Source of the DNA: Chondrosia reniformis
Lineage: Eukaryota > Porifera > Demospongiae > Chondrillida > Chondrillidae
Direction: 5' to 3'
DNA: 64,000 nucleotides
Assembly: GCA_947172415.1 (NCBI GenBank)
Contig: OX359191.1
Coordinates: 6,944,001 to 7,008,000, forward strand
The notes below the pieces were generated by a model, which was given only the letters and a program-made list of their open reading frames with translations, ran no database searches and was not told the DNA's origin. Both the position numbers and the translations under genes were made by a program. This document shows, piece after piece, positions 49,005 through 63,100 of the stretch; within the stretch, counting starts at the first letter, position 1, and every line of letters starts with the position of its first letter.

Positions 49005-51587
49005 CTGAAATAAACAATATTCAGTGGTAAGTCACTTAGAATAGTGAAGTGTATATATACATTACAGACTTGCCTGTGATTCACTTAGAATTGTATGCAC
49101 GCAGACACAATATTCAATGGTATTCAATCATTTCACTCAGTGCATGTATTGTGTAAACAGAAAAAAATAGCCTATAATTACAGGTATGTAGTTTCAACTT
49201 GTAGAGTCGGATTTTACAATGAGCAGTTTCTGTTTTCTTTTCACTTTCTGACCAGGTGTACAATGAGACAATCAGAGATTTGTTGCTCCCATCAGGGACC
49301 CTGAAAATGAGGGACGACAGAGGAACCTTGGTAGTCAATGGGCTCTCATTACACAAGGTACACACTTTACTAGTATCGATTGCACATAGATACATATGTG
49401 TGCTACCTCCATCCTCTCCCCCTCCTCCACCCCCAGCCTCACAATGCTAATGAGCTGTGTTCCAAGTGCACATCCACCAGAAGCCTCGTACAGCTGGTCT
49501 GAGCACTGAAGTGAGAACTGCAAAGCTGTCCCTGATTGATCTTGCTGGATCAGAGAGGGCTACAGTCACATCTAACAAGGGAGCTCGCATGAGAGAAGAA
49601 ACTAATATTAACAGATCTTTGCTGGCACTGGGAAATTGTATCAATGCACTGGCAAACAAAAAGGTGGGCATTTCTCAAGAATTTATAATAGCAACATACG
49701 TATGTATGTATGATGTAGCAATCATTTGAGTGATATTTGTATTTAATTTCTTTGCAGAACAAAACTGGTTATGTACCTTACAGAGAAAGTAAATTAACCA
49801 GACTCCTGAAGGATTCACTAGGAGGATCATGTCAAACTGTCATGATTGCATGCCAATATTAGGTATTACATATGTACGTACACACTAATACGTATACACA
49901 TGGAAATACATATAGTTTACGTGTATATGAGAATTCATACATACTTAAATATGGCATTAATGAAAATACAATTTAAGTCATATACGTAAACATGTTTACA
50001 TATTAAAATCCTTTATTATAATAATTAGGATTATAAATGTAAATCATTTATTGCACATTTAATCAGACATGAATTGTTTTGTATATCAGTGTTGTTGCTT
50101 TGTTTGTGTTTAATGTAGTCCATCAGCACTGACATTTGATGATACTTATAATACTCTGAAATATACAGACAGAGCAAAACAGATCAAGTCACAAGTAGGA
50201 AATCTTAACTGTGTACATCAACACAACATTGTGCAAGTCAATATTTTACTTCCATGTTCTTCTACTCTCCCTCCCTCTACCACTCAGTTGGTTAGGAATG
50301 TGGTGAGTGCGGACTATCACCTGTCAAAGTACAAGGAGATCGTGGAGGACCTTCAGAAGGAGATCACTCATCTCAAATCAAAGCTGGCAAGTCATGGTCC
50401 CATTAAAGGAGCATTTGATAAAGTGGAGGCAGCCAGATTAAAGGCATTGATATCAGATGTATATGGTTGCCCTGGCAATGTACGCAAGTAGCTGGCAGAG
50501 GCAGAGTGTAGTGGTGAACTGTTGAATGCAAAAAGAAAGAGAAGAGAGATTCTGTATAGAAGATGTGAAGCATTTAATATATCACAGGAAAGAAGAGATA
50601 ATGTACGTATGTGTATTATATATGTGTGTATACATATTTCTTGGTGTTATATATATATGTATTATGTTTAATTCTTTAGCTACAAACTACATACATATGT
50701 ACATATATACATATATAATTGTTTAATTTTACATTTTTAAGTATACATGTGACATATTTTACTTGTACATACGTATATAGATGAAGTGTCGAATAGTTGA
50801 TCTAGAGGAAAAGATAAGAGCCATTGCTGCGCAGAAGGAAGATCTTAGTAAACATCTCCATGACAACCAGGATGAAATTTATAAGATGCAAAATGAAATT
50901 AAAGCAAGTCTGGCTAAGCGATTTGATTCCTTTGCACTGAGTGAGTATGTATCCATGGTAACTGAAGCTGAGAAACATCGCGTGGAAGGAGCTCACAGTA
51001 GAGTTCAAGTGAGATCTCTGAGAAAACTGGTGAAGCAGCTGCAGCAAGATATGGACAGGAGCAACAGGTTAGCTTGGAGATACAGTATAGTGTAGTTACT
51101 AACCTTACTATATGTATGCATGTACATGCAGTATGTGTGTATATAGATTCACACAGTATACAGCTAAATAATGTGATGTTTCCATTTCTCTTGCAGATTA
51201 CTAGCTTGCACAATTGGGTTTATCCAGGATGTGGAACCGTGCTTCAGTCAGAACACCATTCTCCTCAACAAGTATCGTGCTCTGGTGAGGCAGCTTCAAA
51301 GTGAGAAGGGAGTAGCATGGGCGGATGAGGACCAGGAGGCCCATGAGAGCACGTTTAGATCATCAGTCCAGTTGGATTCCCCTCCTGCACTCTCAAAGAC
51401 CACATCCCCCACATCACCTGCAGCTGGTGACTCAAAGACCACTCCCCCTACATCACCCAGTAATTCAGAGGGTTCTCCCCTTTCTTCACCTAATTTACAT
51501 TTGAAGAGTACAGCTGTAAGAAGCAATACCACTCCATATCCACTAGCTTCAAAGCAGGCTGTACCTCCTAGTGAAATGTCAACCATA

Positions 51588-51752
51588 GCTCCTCCTAGCT
51601 CAGTGTCAAATCTACCGCAACCTCCTCCTAGCTCAGTGTCAAATCTACCGCAACCTCCTCCTAGCTCAGTGTCAAGTCTACTGCAACCTCCTCCTAGCTC
51701 AGTGTCAAATCTACCGCAACCTCCTCCTAGCTCAGTGTCAAATCTACCATGC
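51588..51752 (+). repeat. 33-bp coding minisatellite (PPPSSVSNLPQ), five copies
   Basis: Tandem 33-bp unit in the kinesin tail exon. Unit 1 has two copies (about 10050-10120), and in unit 2 the region is deleted. Independent of the 39-bp expansion in unit 2. Confidence 0.85.
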
Positions 51753-52550
51753 ACAACCTCCTACTAGTATTATGCCACCTCCCTCCAGCGATGTCCTCTG
51801 TACACCAGTAAGGGTGACAGCACTCACCTCTTTCAGCTCCTTCACGCCCTCTCCAGCTGTGGCACGCCTCCTCAGCTCAATGAAGACCATGGGCCACTCC
51901 TCCTTACGTAAGAAGGTCCCTGAAGCAGTTAGACCTGTCATCCAACCATTTGAGGAGAGGCAGAGAAGAGATGGCATCACACCGGTACCAATTGGAAGCA
52001 GAAGTAACACTCAAAGGAAGACCACATTATGCAACAGTGAACACTCTTTGAAGTCAAACACAGTCTCCAGTCCTGATGATCTACCAAATAGTAGAATGGA
52101 CCTTAGAAGCATGCCCATCCCAAAGCTGGCATTTGAGGACAACTTTTGCTCTCCAGATCCTCCTCCTTGTAAATCAGGGGACCCACTGAATGAGACATTT
52201 ACTGTGAATGAACACAACAGTGGAGTTCTAAAGAGGTCACATGACACTCATTCAGCTAGAAGAACACCCAAGAAACTTTTAAAGGTCTTAGGTATGGATT
52301 ATTTAATTGTCATTTTAATGTTGTCAGTATCTTTTTCACCAGAGCTTCGATCAGAATTTACCATCTGCCATTTATACATATTAATAAATTATACATAGTT
52401 ACCAATACATTATAATTAGATTATGTAGATATAATATGTGTTACTCTTATATGCATATGTAAAAATACCACTTTCCTACATGTTATGCCTTACCAATAAA
52501 TTAAAAAGCCTAGCCTGTTTAGAGCTTTGGATGAGGATACAGGAGACTTC

Positions 52551-52873
52551 GCTTCGTTTCTGAGAATTCCACCCTTCACCAGTGACCCTATACGTTAGTC
52601 AACGGGACTGGTAGATCTGGAGGTAAATCACGCGAAGGAGCGTAGTGGTTGTTGCTACCTTCAGCCATGTTAGCTGGTCTCCGTTCATTGTCAGTTTCCT
52701 GTGAAAGCGATATCCTGTTATTTTGCATGCTATTGCAAAAGTTCAGTGTCCTGTACATCGGAGCAAACTGTGTTTGCCCCATAGTGTACTGGTTGTCTGC
52801 AATGTTGACTGCTTTCAACTTTGTTGTCAAGGTTGCAAAGATTCCCTATATACTCTTTGTCATTCCTTGGTCA
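52551..52873 (-). other. Unit-3-specific intronic segment with an 80-codon ORF
   Basis: Within the kinesin intron, a GC-richer stretch replaces the sequence found in unit 1. The minus strand is open for 80 codons (52588-52830), with coding-like composition but no domain I recognise. It could be a captured exon or transposon fragment. No splice support. Confidence 0.35.
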
Positions 52874-54148
52874 TGCCAGTACATATGTATACGTATACAT
52901 ATAATAATAATAATAATTGCATATACATGCACGATACTCTTTCTCTTGGCTTGTTTTATGTACGAACATACATACAATATCATATGTATGATACATTTCT
53001 CTTGTTGTAGGAGACAAACCTCCAGAAAGAGTAAAGTCAAAACAACCAAACTACTTAACTCTAACTAAAGCTGCTGCTTCAAAGAGATATGTCACTAAAT
53101 CCTCTAGATATTCAAAACGGTTTGTATCACAGTATATATGTATGTACGTATATGATAGGTTACTGTTGGCTGTCTTTAGGTATATTGTAACTCATTAATA
53201 TTATTGTTATAGCCTTATATGCATGTAGTACAGTCAATATAGAATAATGTCTACATGTATATGATTAATAAAACATTTCAGTATTTCCTGTATATATGGT
53301 TGACATCAAAAGAATGAATAGTTCTCCAATATAAGACTTAATTATTAACAATAATCTGACAGTGTATAGTTTTGGATTAGGATATTCTTTCTTTAATAAT
53401 GTACCTACTGTAGAGGTCACTTGGACAAAGAGAACTGTTACTCAATCTCATCTTCATTTCCAAGCAACAGAAGAACAGTTACAGGACATTGACTAAGAGA
53501 TGTTACATATATATACATACAAAAATGAATTTTAAATAAATGTATTATATATAGTCTTTAGATGATTGTTTATAATACTTTCTTTTGTGTTGTACTACTA
53601 TTCTATTGTGTATATATAATTAAAGAATTTGAGATATCAATGTTTCGATGATTAGCTTGAAAACATGTACTGTAGCTATAGTGCGTACGTACGTATATAT
53701 ATATATATTATACCCATTCAAGTATAGAGAAACTGACTGCAATTTATACATAATTGCAAAAGATCCATGTACGTAGATAAACTATTATCTTTTGTGTACA
53801 TACGTATATATATAATACATGAAATGCCATGTAATTATATATTAAATGATTTATAAACTAATTCAGTTAATACACCAATTTTCTTATACATACACATCTA
53901 CATTTATATTTTAGAATCTAGAGTAAAAAGAGGTTACTCCTTTACATTTCTTCTTTAATGGGCCATCCGTTTACTATTCTTCTATATATTATACACTGGG
54001 CCTGATAGCAATTTGTAAAGTGTTGCATGTGAAGATTGCAATACAACTTCCACTGTTTAGAATCAACCATAATCTTGTTCATTATACAATGATACAACAC
54101 TTGATACAATTTATACATCATGATCATACACTAATATGTATAACCAAA

Positions 54149-57100
54149 TTAAATGTTCCCTCTTGATCCAAACCCTCCTTCAGAAATAAGGTACTTCACT
54201 ACATGTTTGTGTCCTTTCCTCCTAGCCACTGTCAAGCAGTCCTCTCCACTTGTATTAACATCAAACTTCCTTCTTCCAAATAAGGGCAATAAGTACTTGA
54301 TAACTTGGAGATGGCCCTTAAGACAGGCCAAGTGTAGAGCACTGTATCCATACTACAAGATAATCATAATTACGAATATAAACATGAAAACAAACATATA
54401 CAGTATGTTTTGGGTCAGTTGTCCAGACAGGACTTGCAATCGATAATCGGTAAAAAGGTTATCGCTGCATGGTTATGTCATTCTAGTGGGAAAGTTTGTT
54501 CAAATGATAGTCGTGAGTGCTAACTAATTACCTATTTCAATGTCCGGTTTGGACAACCGACCCAAAAAGTACTGTATAAGTATAGATATGGTACACTTGT
54601 AGTTAATATGTAAATCAACATTATCTACTTCAAATTGTTCACTAGACTATGGGGACAGCATATACTACTAATCATCCAAAATGGAGTGGAATTTACTTGT
54701 TTACATAATATTGCTGATCATGTGACCTCCAGCCAATGGGATCCATCTGAGAAGGTCACATGACTGACACGTTTTCTTAGTTAATTCAGCCAAATAAGAG
54801 TTGGAACAAACAGGCGACCTTCCAATCAGGTCAAGGAATACCTCATCCACCTGTATGTAGTGATTATTATAGAGTGACCTAAACATTTGTGCTGATTCAA
54901 AGGCACCAGTGCCACTATTCAGTACCTATATATAGGAAATTATTTTAGCATATCAGTGAGAAGACCTAACTTAAAGACAGTAGTCACAGAGACAAGCTAG
55001 TATTAGAAACTAGTGTTTAGTTGTAAAATTGTGTCACTGCAAGCTTTGTAAGATTATGAATTTAAAATACGTATTCCCTTATCAAAATAATGTATTTCAA
55101 TTTTGTATCATCTCTGTGATGTATATAGTTCAAATGTTGTTGCTCTACTAATTCTGGTCTAACTATTACATAATAATCAATAATAATATTTTATGTGCTT
55201 TTGAAGCATCCATTTGATTATAATTGAAATTAAAGATTAAGAAAGTCCTTTGCAAAGTCCCATCAGGCTACACCCTTCTGAACTAAATAAATAAACAGTC
55301 ATATAGAATTAACGAAAACTAAAAGATTTTCAAATTGATTTGTTCTACAAATGTCTATTATCTAATCAAATCAAAAAAATGACTTTCTCTTATAAATCAT
55401 CATATGTGACCTTCCACAGTAATCCTGTAAGTTATATAATTATACAAAGATACTTTTGCAGCGTCAATACAGCATTCACAATTAATATCTACCAACACAA
55501 GTTGAATAGCTTAATTCTTACCTATGTATGTACACTATTTCTTTATACTCAATGACTGTGGTATATGTACTATCCAACACTGACTACAACAGCACTTACT
55601 TGTTATACAGAGAAGTGTCTTACCTTGTTCTTGTGGTACACATTAGCTTTACGTTCCTCTGTCAGATGTTGTACTACTTGTAACTGACCATATTGACAGG
55701 CTAGCAGTAGAGCTGTGGTACCATACTAAAGTAAGAAATATGTAAATTCATTGAAATCAGTTATAACACTTCAATCACTGCACTTCAGACAAGTGCTAAA
55801 CAGATAGATACGTAGTTCACAATATTATACTGTTAAACTACATATTAACATAAACTACTTAAATTTACATATAACATAAATGCTTAAAGTCATAAGTAAC
55901 TACATTACATGATCAGTCATGGCATGATCATTTATGGGATATCTTACAAATGCTACATACAAACTTTTATATCATCACTAGTTGCTATTTCTATGATATA
56001 TTACACCAAATAACAGTGTCAACCATATGATATATCAACTTCAAATGTACAGTTCTATATACTAAAAGATTTATTTAATGTATAGCTTTAATTAATCAAC
56101 ACTTTTACAAGTTAATACTTACATTGCTTTCCTCTTCTAAATTAACACCATATCTATCAATTAAGCAAATGATGATGGTTTGTTTACCATACATAGCTGC
56201 CTTCATTAGAGGAGTCACACCTTCCTGTGTACATAAGAAGGGAAATATTTGAGATTGGAAACTTCAACGTATAACAAGTTATAGTTAACATCATTTATTC
56301 CAAACCAAACACATTATTATATACAATATACACTTTATAGGTACAAACATTGTTACAAATCCTTATACACTATTGTACTTCTAAAATTATAATTAGTACA
56401 TATAACTAGTACATACAACTAGTACATACAACTAGAACTGTTTATGAGCATTTTGTATCTCACTCTTCTTTCTTAGTTGTTTTCATAATAAAATATTCTA
56501 TCAGTGATTATCATCTAATACAGATACCCTCAAATAAACCTACAAGTTCTCACAAAGTCAATTAATAATACCAGCGGATCCTATTTTTAAGAATATATAT
56601 ATATACGTATGTACTGGTGGATATAGCAAATACTTAACATGTAATCACACTATTGTAGTTCACCATTCCTTATACAATTACCCCAGTTACCTCACTATAG
56701 CAATATAAGAGACACTAACTCATTTCTTACCTTATTCCTTTCTTCAGGAGAGAACTTCAGTTCTTCAACAATGAGGCTCACCATTACAGGATTGTCTTGT
56801 ATATTTGTACTGGCAAAGTGAATTAGACTGTCTCCATATACTTCAACATCCTGGAATTTACCAGCTTCTATGAACTTTGGTAGTAGGAACTCCAGCAAAT
56901 CCACATTGCCACTAAAGGCAGACCAGTGTAAGGCATTTACATTATCCTGGATTAGGAAGCATAAGACAGGAGCTTAAAGGTTTTTGATAAAGACGAGATA
57001 TAGACATTTAGAAACATACTACAGTAGAATCTCATTATAACGAAATTGCTTATAGTGAATGTCTCAGTATAGTGAAGTACTTTGTTAGCCCCAGCAAAAG

Positions 57101-60100
57101 TTGTATACTATTATATTCATTCAATATAGTATATATTCAATATAAGGAACTAATTTGGTCCCCTTTGAGCTTCACTATAATGAGATTCCACTGTATATAC
57201 CATACACTTGCACTATATCAACTCCTAAACAGTATGTTTTATATGCAAATTAGTGAGAATTTGTGTCCAAACACTGGACACTAATATACTCAACATTACA
57301 GGGATATCATGGATTACTTGAATAACAATGTAAAGATTTAGTGAAATAGGATTAGCTATATAAAAAGATTAGTGAGTCATTTCTATACAATGTTTTAACA
57401 AACACATCCTTGTTTATCTATACTTTCAAGGGGACTAGTGGTATATGCCAGATAAATGGAATATTTGATTACAATTATGTCAATTATGCAATGTCTGTTC
57501 AAAGGCTAAGTGACAAAAGTGGGAGATTAAGTAAATATTTAAAGAAGATAACACAGTCTTCTGTGGAACTTTGGAGGATTTGCCATCTCGGGTGATATAC
57601 TAGTTTGCCATTTGCTGAGACATTGGTCTCACAAGTACTAAGATAAGACTTCATTGCTAAACAATTCCTCATCTACTTATCAGAGAGTATTGTAATACCA
57701 ATATTAACTAATACATACTTTAAAGAACCGGACTTAAAGCAATAATGATCTATACATAAATTAACAAGCTCCCTGTCACTAGTAAAGCTAGGTTGCCTGT
57801 AGTGATGACAGATCAGCTCACTCTCCCCCAGCTGCTGTGTTCTAAGAGGTGAGTAGACTAGCACCTCTGACTACAGAGCAGTTAAGGTTTTGTTTACTGT
57901 AATTACTTAAAAGGAACTTGTAGTTACTCTCTACAGTTGTAGTTAATATACGTACACATTAGAGGCAACTTTAACTTACACTTGTAGAATAAATAATTAT
58001 GTTGTATAAATCTAATGTCACGTTCAGGACACATATAGTATATACTATATACACTTATGGAAAATGCATTTTTCACTTCAAATCATTATATAGTCTTTAT
58101 TATAACCATTTCCACTGTAACAGTTATTTTGATTGCCTTCATGTGATAAATCCCTTTTCAAAAACAGAGACTACCGTAAATATGCCATGTTGTTCAATAA
58201 TATACAGAACCATAAATTATATACTGTATTGCCATTGCGTAGACTATAATGAAGTCATTGATATACAGAGCTAACAGAAGTACAAACTGATCACATGAAT
58301 TAACTGTATGGTTAATAGCTACAGTGTTTAGAAGGACATTAACATGTGTTTAGGTTGTGAAAATTAGGTAATCAAAGAGAATTAATTGTTTATTTACTAG
58401 TTCTCTATATCTAATAAGTAAACATACTATTCATACACTTCCTATAATACCACACTTAACTGACTAGAACTATATAGAATGATATAACTGATACTGTAGA
58501 ATTGAAATCACTGTCCAACTAATGATAATTAAATGTACATTTTAAACACACCAGTTACACAATTAATTGCAACCAATGCCAATTATAATTGTAATCAATA
58601 TAACTCACAATATCCACCAACACAAGTTGAATCCCTTAACTCTTACCTACACTATCTTTCATACCTAATGACTACTATCCAAACACTTGCTACAACAATA
58701 CTTACTTGTTATACAGAGAAGTGTCTTACCTTGTTCTTGTGGTACACATTAGCTTTACGTTCCACTGTCAGATGTTGTACTACTTGTAACTGACCTTCCA
58801 GACAGGCTAGCAGTAGAGCTGTGGTACCATCCTAAAGTAAGAAATATGTAAACTCATTAAAATCAGTTATAAACCTACAATCATTGAAATTCATACAAGT
58901 GCTATACTGATATATAGTTCACAATATTATGTTGTTAAAACATAAAGTACTTAAATTTATATATAAAAATGTTAAAATCACAAGTAACTACATTACATGA
59001 TCAGCCATGGCCCTCGCTATCTTTCAAGTGCTACATACAAACTTTTATATCATCACTAGTTGATATTTCTATGATATGTTACACCAACTAACAGAGTCAA
59101 CCGTATGGTATATCAACTTCACATGTACTAGTAAGATTCAAGGGCAGTTATTTAATGTATATAGCTTTAATAAATACAACTATTACATATTAATACTCAC
59201 ATTGCTTTCCTCTTCTAATTTGACACAATGTGTATCAATTAAGCAACTAATGATGGCTTGCTTACCATACATGGCTGCCTTCATTAGAGGAGTTGCACCT
59301 CCCTGTGTACATAAGAAGGGAAATATTTGAGATTGGAAACTTCAACATACAACAAGTTATAGCTAACATCATTTAATTCCAAAGCCAAACACACATTCAT
59401 TTATTGTTTACAATATACACTTTATTGATATAAACATTGTTACAGATCCTTATACACACCATTGTACTTCTAAAATTATAACTAGTACTGTACATACAAT
59501 TAGTACATACAACTAGTACATACAACTAGTACATACAACTAGTACATACAACTAGTACATACAACTAGTACATACAACTAGTACATACAACTAGTACATA
59601 CAACTAGTACATACAACTAGTACATGCAAATAGTAGTTATGAGTTTTGTTGCATTAAGAGATGATTGGCATGTAAAGATTTAAAGGAACATTGAAATTTA
59701 AAACTCGTAATCTTTTACAGTATGTTTAACTCCTATACTTGAAATAACCCCCCACCTTTAACTCAAAATAATGAAGCGTCTAAGTATGATTTAACAATTA
59801 TAGCTTCGAAATGTCAGGGACTGGAATAATGACCAATGAGAAATTAGAGGATCCCTTTGCTGACTTGGATGAAGACAAATCCACAATGGACAAGGACCAA
59901 CATGCATGTAATTAACTTAGTTATCATTTGTTATGTCTCACTCTTCTTTCTTAGTTGTTTTTATAATAAAATATTCTATCAGTGATTATCATCTAATACA
60001 GAAGCAATGATAACCTCAAATAAACCTACAAGTTCTAACAAAGTCAAGATTAAAAATACCCATACATCCTATATAAGTATATATGTTATACATATGTATG

Positions 60101-63100
60101 TACTGGTGGATGTAGCAAATACTTAACATGTAATCACACTACTGTAGTTTACCATTCCTTATACAATTACCCCAGTTACCTCACTATAGCAATATAAGAG
60201 ACACTAACTCATTTCTTACCTTATTCCTTTCTTCAGGAGAGAACTTCAGTTCTTCAACAATGTGGCTCACCATTGCAGGATTGTCTTGTTCATTTCTACT
60301 GGCATAGTGAATTATACTGTCTCCATATACATCAACATCATGGAGTTTACCAGCTTCTATGAACTTTGGTAGTAGGAACTTCAGTAAATCCACATTGCCA
60401 CTACAGGCAGACCAGTGTAAGGCATTTCCATCATACTGGATTAGGAAGCATAAGACAGGAGCTTAAAGGTTTTTGACAAAGAAGTGATAAAGACATTCAG
60501 AAACATATACTATATACTATACACTTGCACTATACCAACTCCTAAACAGTATTTTTTTACATGTAAATTAGGGAGAATTTGTGTCCAAACACTGGACACT
60601 AATATACTCAACGTTACAGGGATATCATGGATACTTGATTAACAATGGCCCTTATGACAGGCAAAGTGTGGAGCACTGTTTCCATACTACAAGATACACA
60701 TACGTAATTATGGATTTCAACATGAAAACAAACATACAAGTGTAGCAATGGTACACTTGTAGTTAATATGTAAATCAGCACTAGTATCTAATTCAAATTG
60801 TTCACTAGACTATGGGGATGGCATATACTACTAATCATCCAAAATGGAGTGGAATTTATATGTTTACATAATATTGCTGATCATGTGACCTTCTGATCAA
60901 GTCAATAGTGGCACTGGTGCCTTTGAATCAGCACAAATGTTTAGGTTGGTAGACGTTGTGCTCTACCACCTGTGGTCCAAATATTACATAATAATCAATA
61001 CATTGCTATCAATGCAAATGTGCCACTCAAACTGTAAACCAATCAATCAATATTCCACCCCATACTAACAACAAATCTACTTCAGAGAAATGACATATAT
61101 TGTACTTTTGAAGAAAATTATTTGAACTATACATATATACAGTTACATGCACTAACACTCATCATGAAAAAGATTACAGAGAGAGAGTTAATGACACAAC
61201 TCCAAATGCTAAGTGACCAAAGTCTTATCTTTGTCGGGAGACTGAAGTTAAGTATCATTGAAAGACAACAAATGACAAGTCTATTTTAATGTAGCAGTCA
61301 CTTTACTGGTACTCTACTGGTAAGGAAACCTCAATTGTTTAACTGCAATAGTAATTATTGGCAGGTTTGCTTCTCAAAATCCATTACATGCTTTATTGAT
61401 GAGCAAAACAGAATATAGTCTGCATGCATTCAACTGAGTTGTGTGCCTCAACCTTCTCCCTAAGTAACAAATCTGGTATCTACCAACACAAGTTGTATCC
61501 CTTAACACTTACCTACACTGTATCTCTATACCCAATAAGTATATGTATACTATCCTTAAAGTATAAGTATATGTATACTATCCGTATACTGGATGGATGG
61601 ATGGATGGATATTGATGCTTTAGGATTGACGTTCCCCTATTATTTTTCCCTAGGGTTTAGATCTTAAAGTTCCCCTATTATTATCCCCTAGGGTTTAGAT
61701 CTTAAAGTTCCCCTATTATTTTTCCCTAGGGTTTAGATCTTAAAGTTCCCCTATTATTTTCCCCTAGGGTTTAGATCTTAAAGTTCCCCTATTATTTTCC
61801 CCTAGGGTTTAGATCTTAAAGTTCCCCTATTATTTTCCCCTAGGGTTTAGATCTTAAAGTTCCCATATTATTTTTCCCTAGGGTTTAGATCTTAAAGTTC
61901 CCCTATTATTTTTCCCTAGGGTTTAGATCTTAAAGTTCCCCTATTATTTTTCCCTAGGGTTTAAGTGTTAGTGACTCCTGATCAGGTAAATGCTTTTAAA
62001 CTTGCAGTCTTTTCTCATTATATGCACTTTCAGTATGATTCAGTTTATAATCTAATATATAATGTCAGAATTAATGAAGATATTTCAATTAATAATAATA
62101 TTCAAATTATCTTTAATCCATAGTGTTTACAAGTTTCAAATATTTTTATAAAACAACCTACGTATGAGTTATTTATTGTAAAATATATGGGTTAAACTTA
62201 TACATATATACGTATATAGTACAATAAATATAGCTAAAGAGTAGAAATTAATATTATTTCCATGTGTACTTTACGTAGCACAATACACTCACGGCATCTT
62301 CTTCTTCCACATTATGCCCTGCATCCAACAAGAGCTTCAAGACCTCCATATCTCCACTTCTACCAGCTTGTAGCAAAGACTATTAGTTTGGGATCAAATA
62401 AAGAATGATATTTTATTTGAATCATGCATTGAATGTTGATTATACATAATATAAGTCTTATATACAATATGTATGCATATGAATGTACACAAATACAGTC
62501 ATGGCTGTTTAGTATGGCCTTTGATAATCCAGTTCCCTCGATATCAGGATGACTTTTCAGGGAAACAGGTCTTAATAGTATAATTATTTTGTACATGAGA
62601 AACCAGCCCTTAGTTTACCTTTTGTATATCTACATATACGAATCAATCACACATATGGTGATCTGTATATATAAAAAATGTACACTTTCAATTCCTTATA
62701 TGGTCAATATTTATTGTAATGGATGGGAATGGAATAAGAACTGTACATCTGCAAAACCTACTCCTTTCTTCTTCTTTCTGGACAGAGATCTTTCCTTCTT
62801 TGTAGCATAGTCCCAAAGTTCCTTCAACTGTAAATGTAGCTTTCCAAACATGTTTGAGACAATTTCAGAGTTAACTCTCACAGCTTTAATCACAGCATCA
62901 CAAGTATATGTCTCCTTCAGTTCCTAGAAGAGGTGGAAAAGAAATTAAAATATTCTACTAGCAGGACACAAAGCCTAAATGTACAGTTTTAGAAATGCAT
63001 TTGTCACATGTTGGTATATTGTATGCATAAACGCATTATTTCTATATAGACTACCTCAATACTGCCTTCTTCTGACTTCAGACTTTTCTTCAGATTAATC

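Larger units (their letters stand above)
49256..53492 (+). pseudogene. Kinesin-8 (KIF18-like) truncated pseudogene, copy 3
   Basis: Exons: 49256-49357, 49437-49663, 49758-49861, 50119-50194, 50288-50602, 50781-51067, 51197-52291, 53011-53119, 53414-53492; AATAAA at 53535. It keeps features lost in copies 1 and 2: the frame of exon 3, the CAG acceptor at 50285-50287, and longer exons 5 and 7. It has its own lesions: 82 nt deleted in exon 2, removing switch I; 4-nt insertions at about 49848 and 51750, each giving a stop; and TAG at 50489-50491 in place of GAG. The P-loop half is missing as in the other copies. The tail has a five-copy PPPSSVSNLPQ repeat. Confidence 0.85.

Noticed and set aside
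51296..51754. Minus-strand ORF rich in GRFDTELGGG
   Set aside because: Antisense of the 33-bp PPPSSVSNLPQ repeat.
57410..57595. Conserved 61-codon plus-strand ORF (also 32705-32890)
   Set aside because: Part of spacer type II; the third copy (near 35690) is broken, so there is no sign of protein constraint.
59483..59633. Telomere- or centromere-like satellite
   Set aside because: The 13-bp array is short, intronic, and has shorter versions in paralogous introns.
61650..61965. CRISPR-like array
   Set aside because: Repeats are directly abutting with no unique spacers, in a eukaryotic intron; an ordinary tandem repeat.
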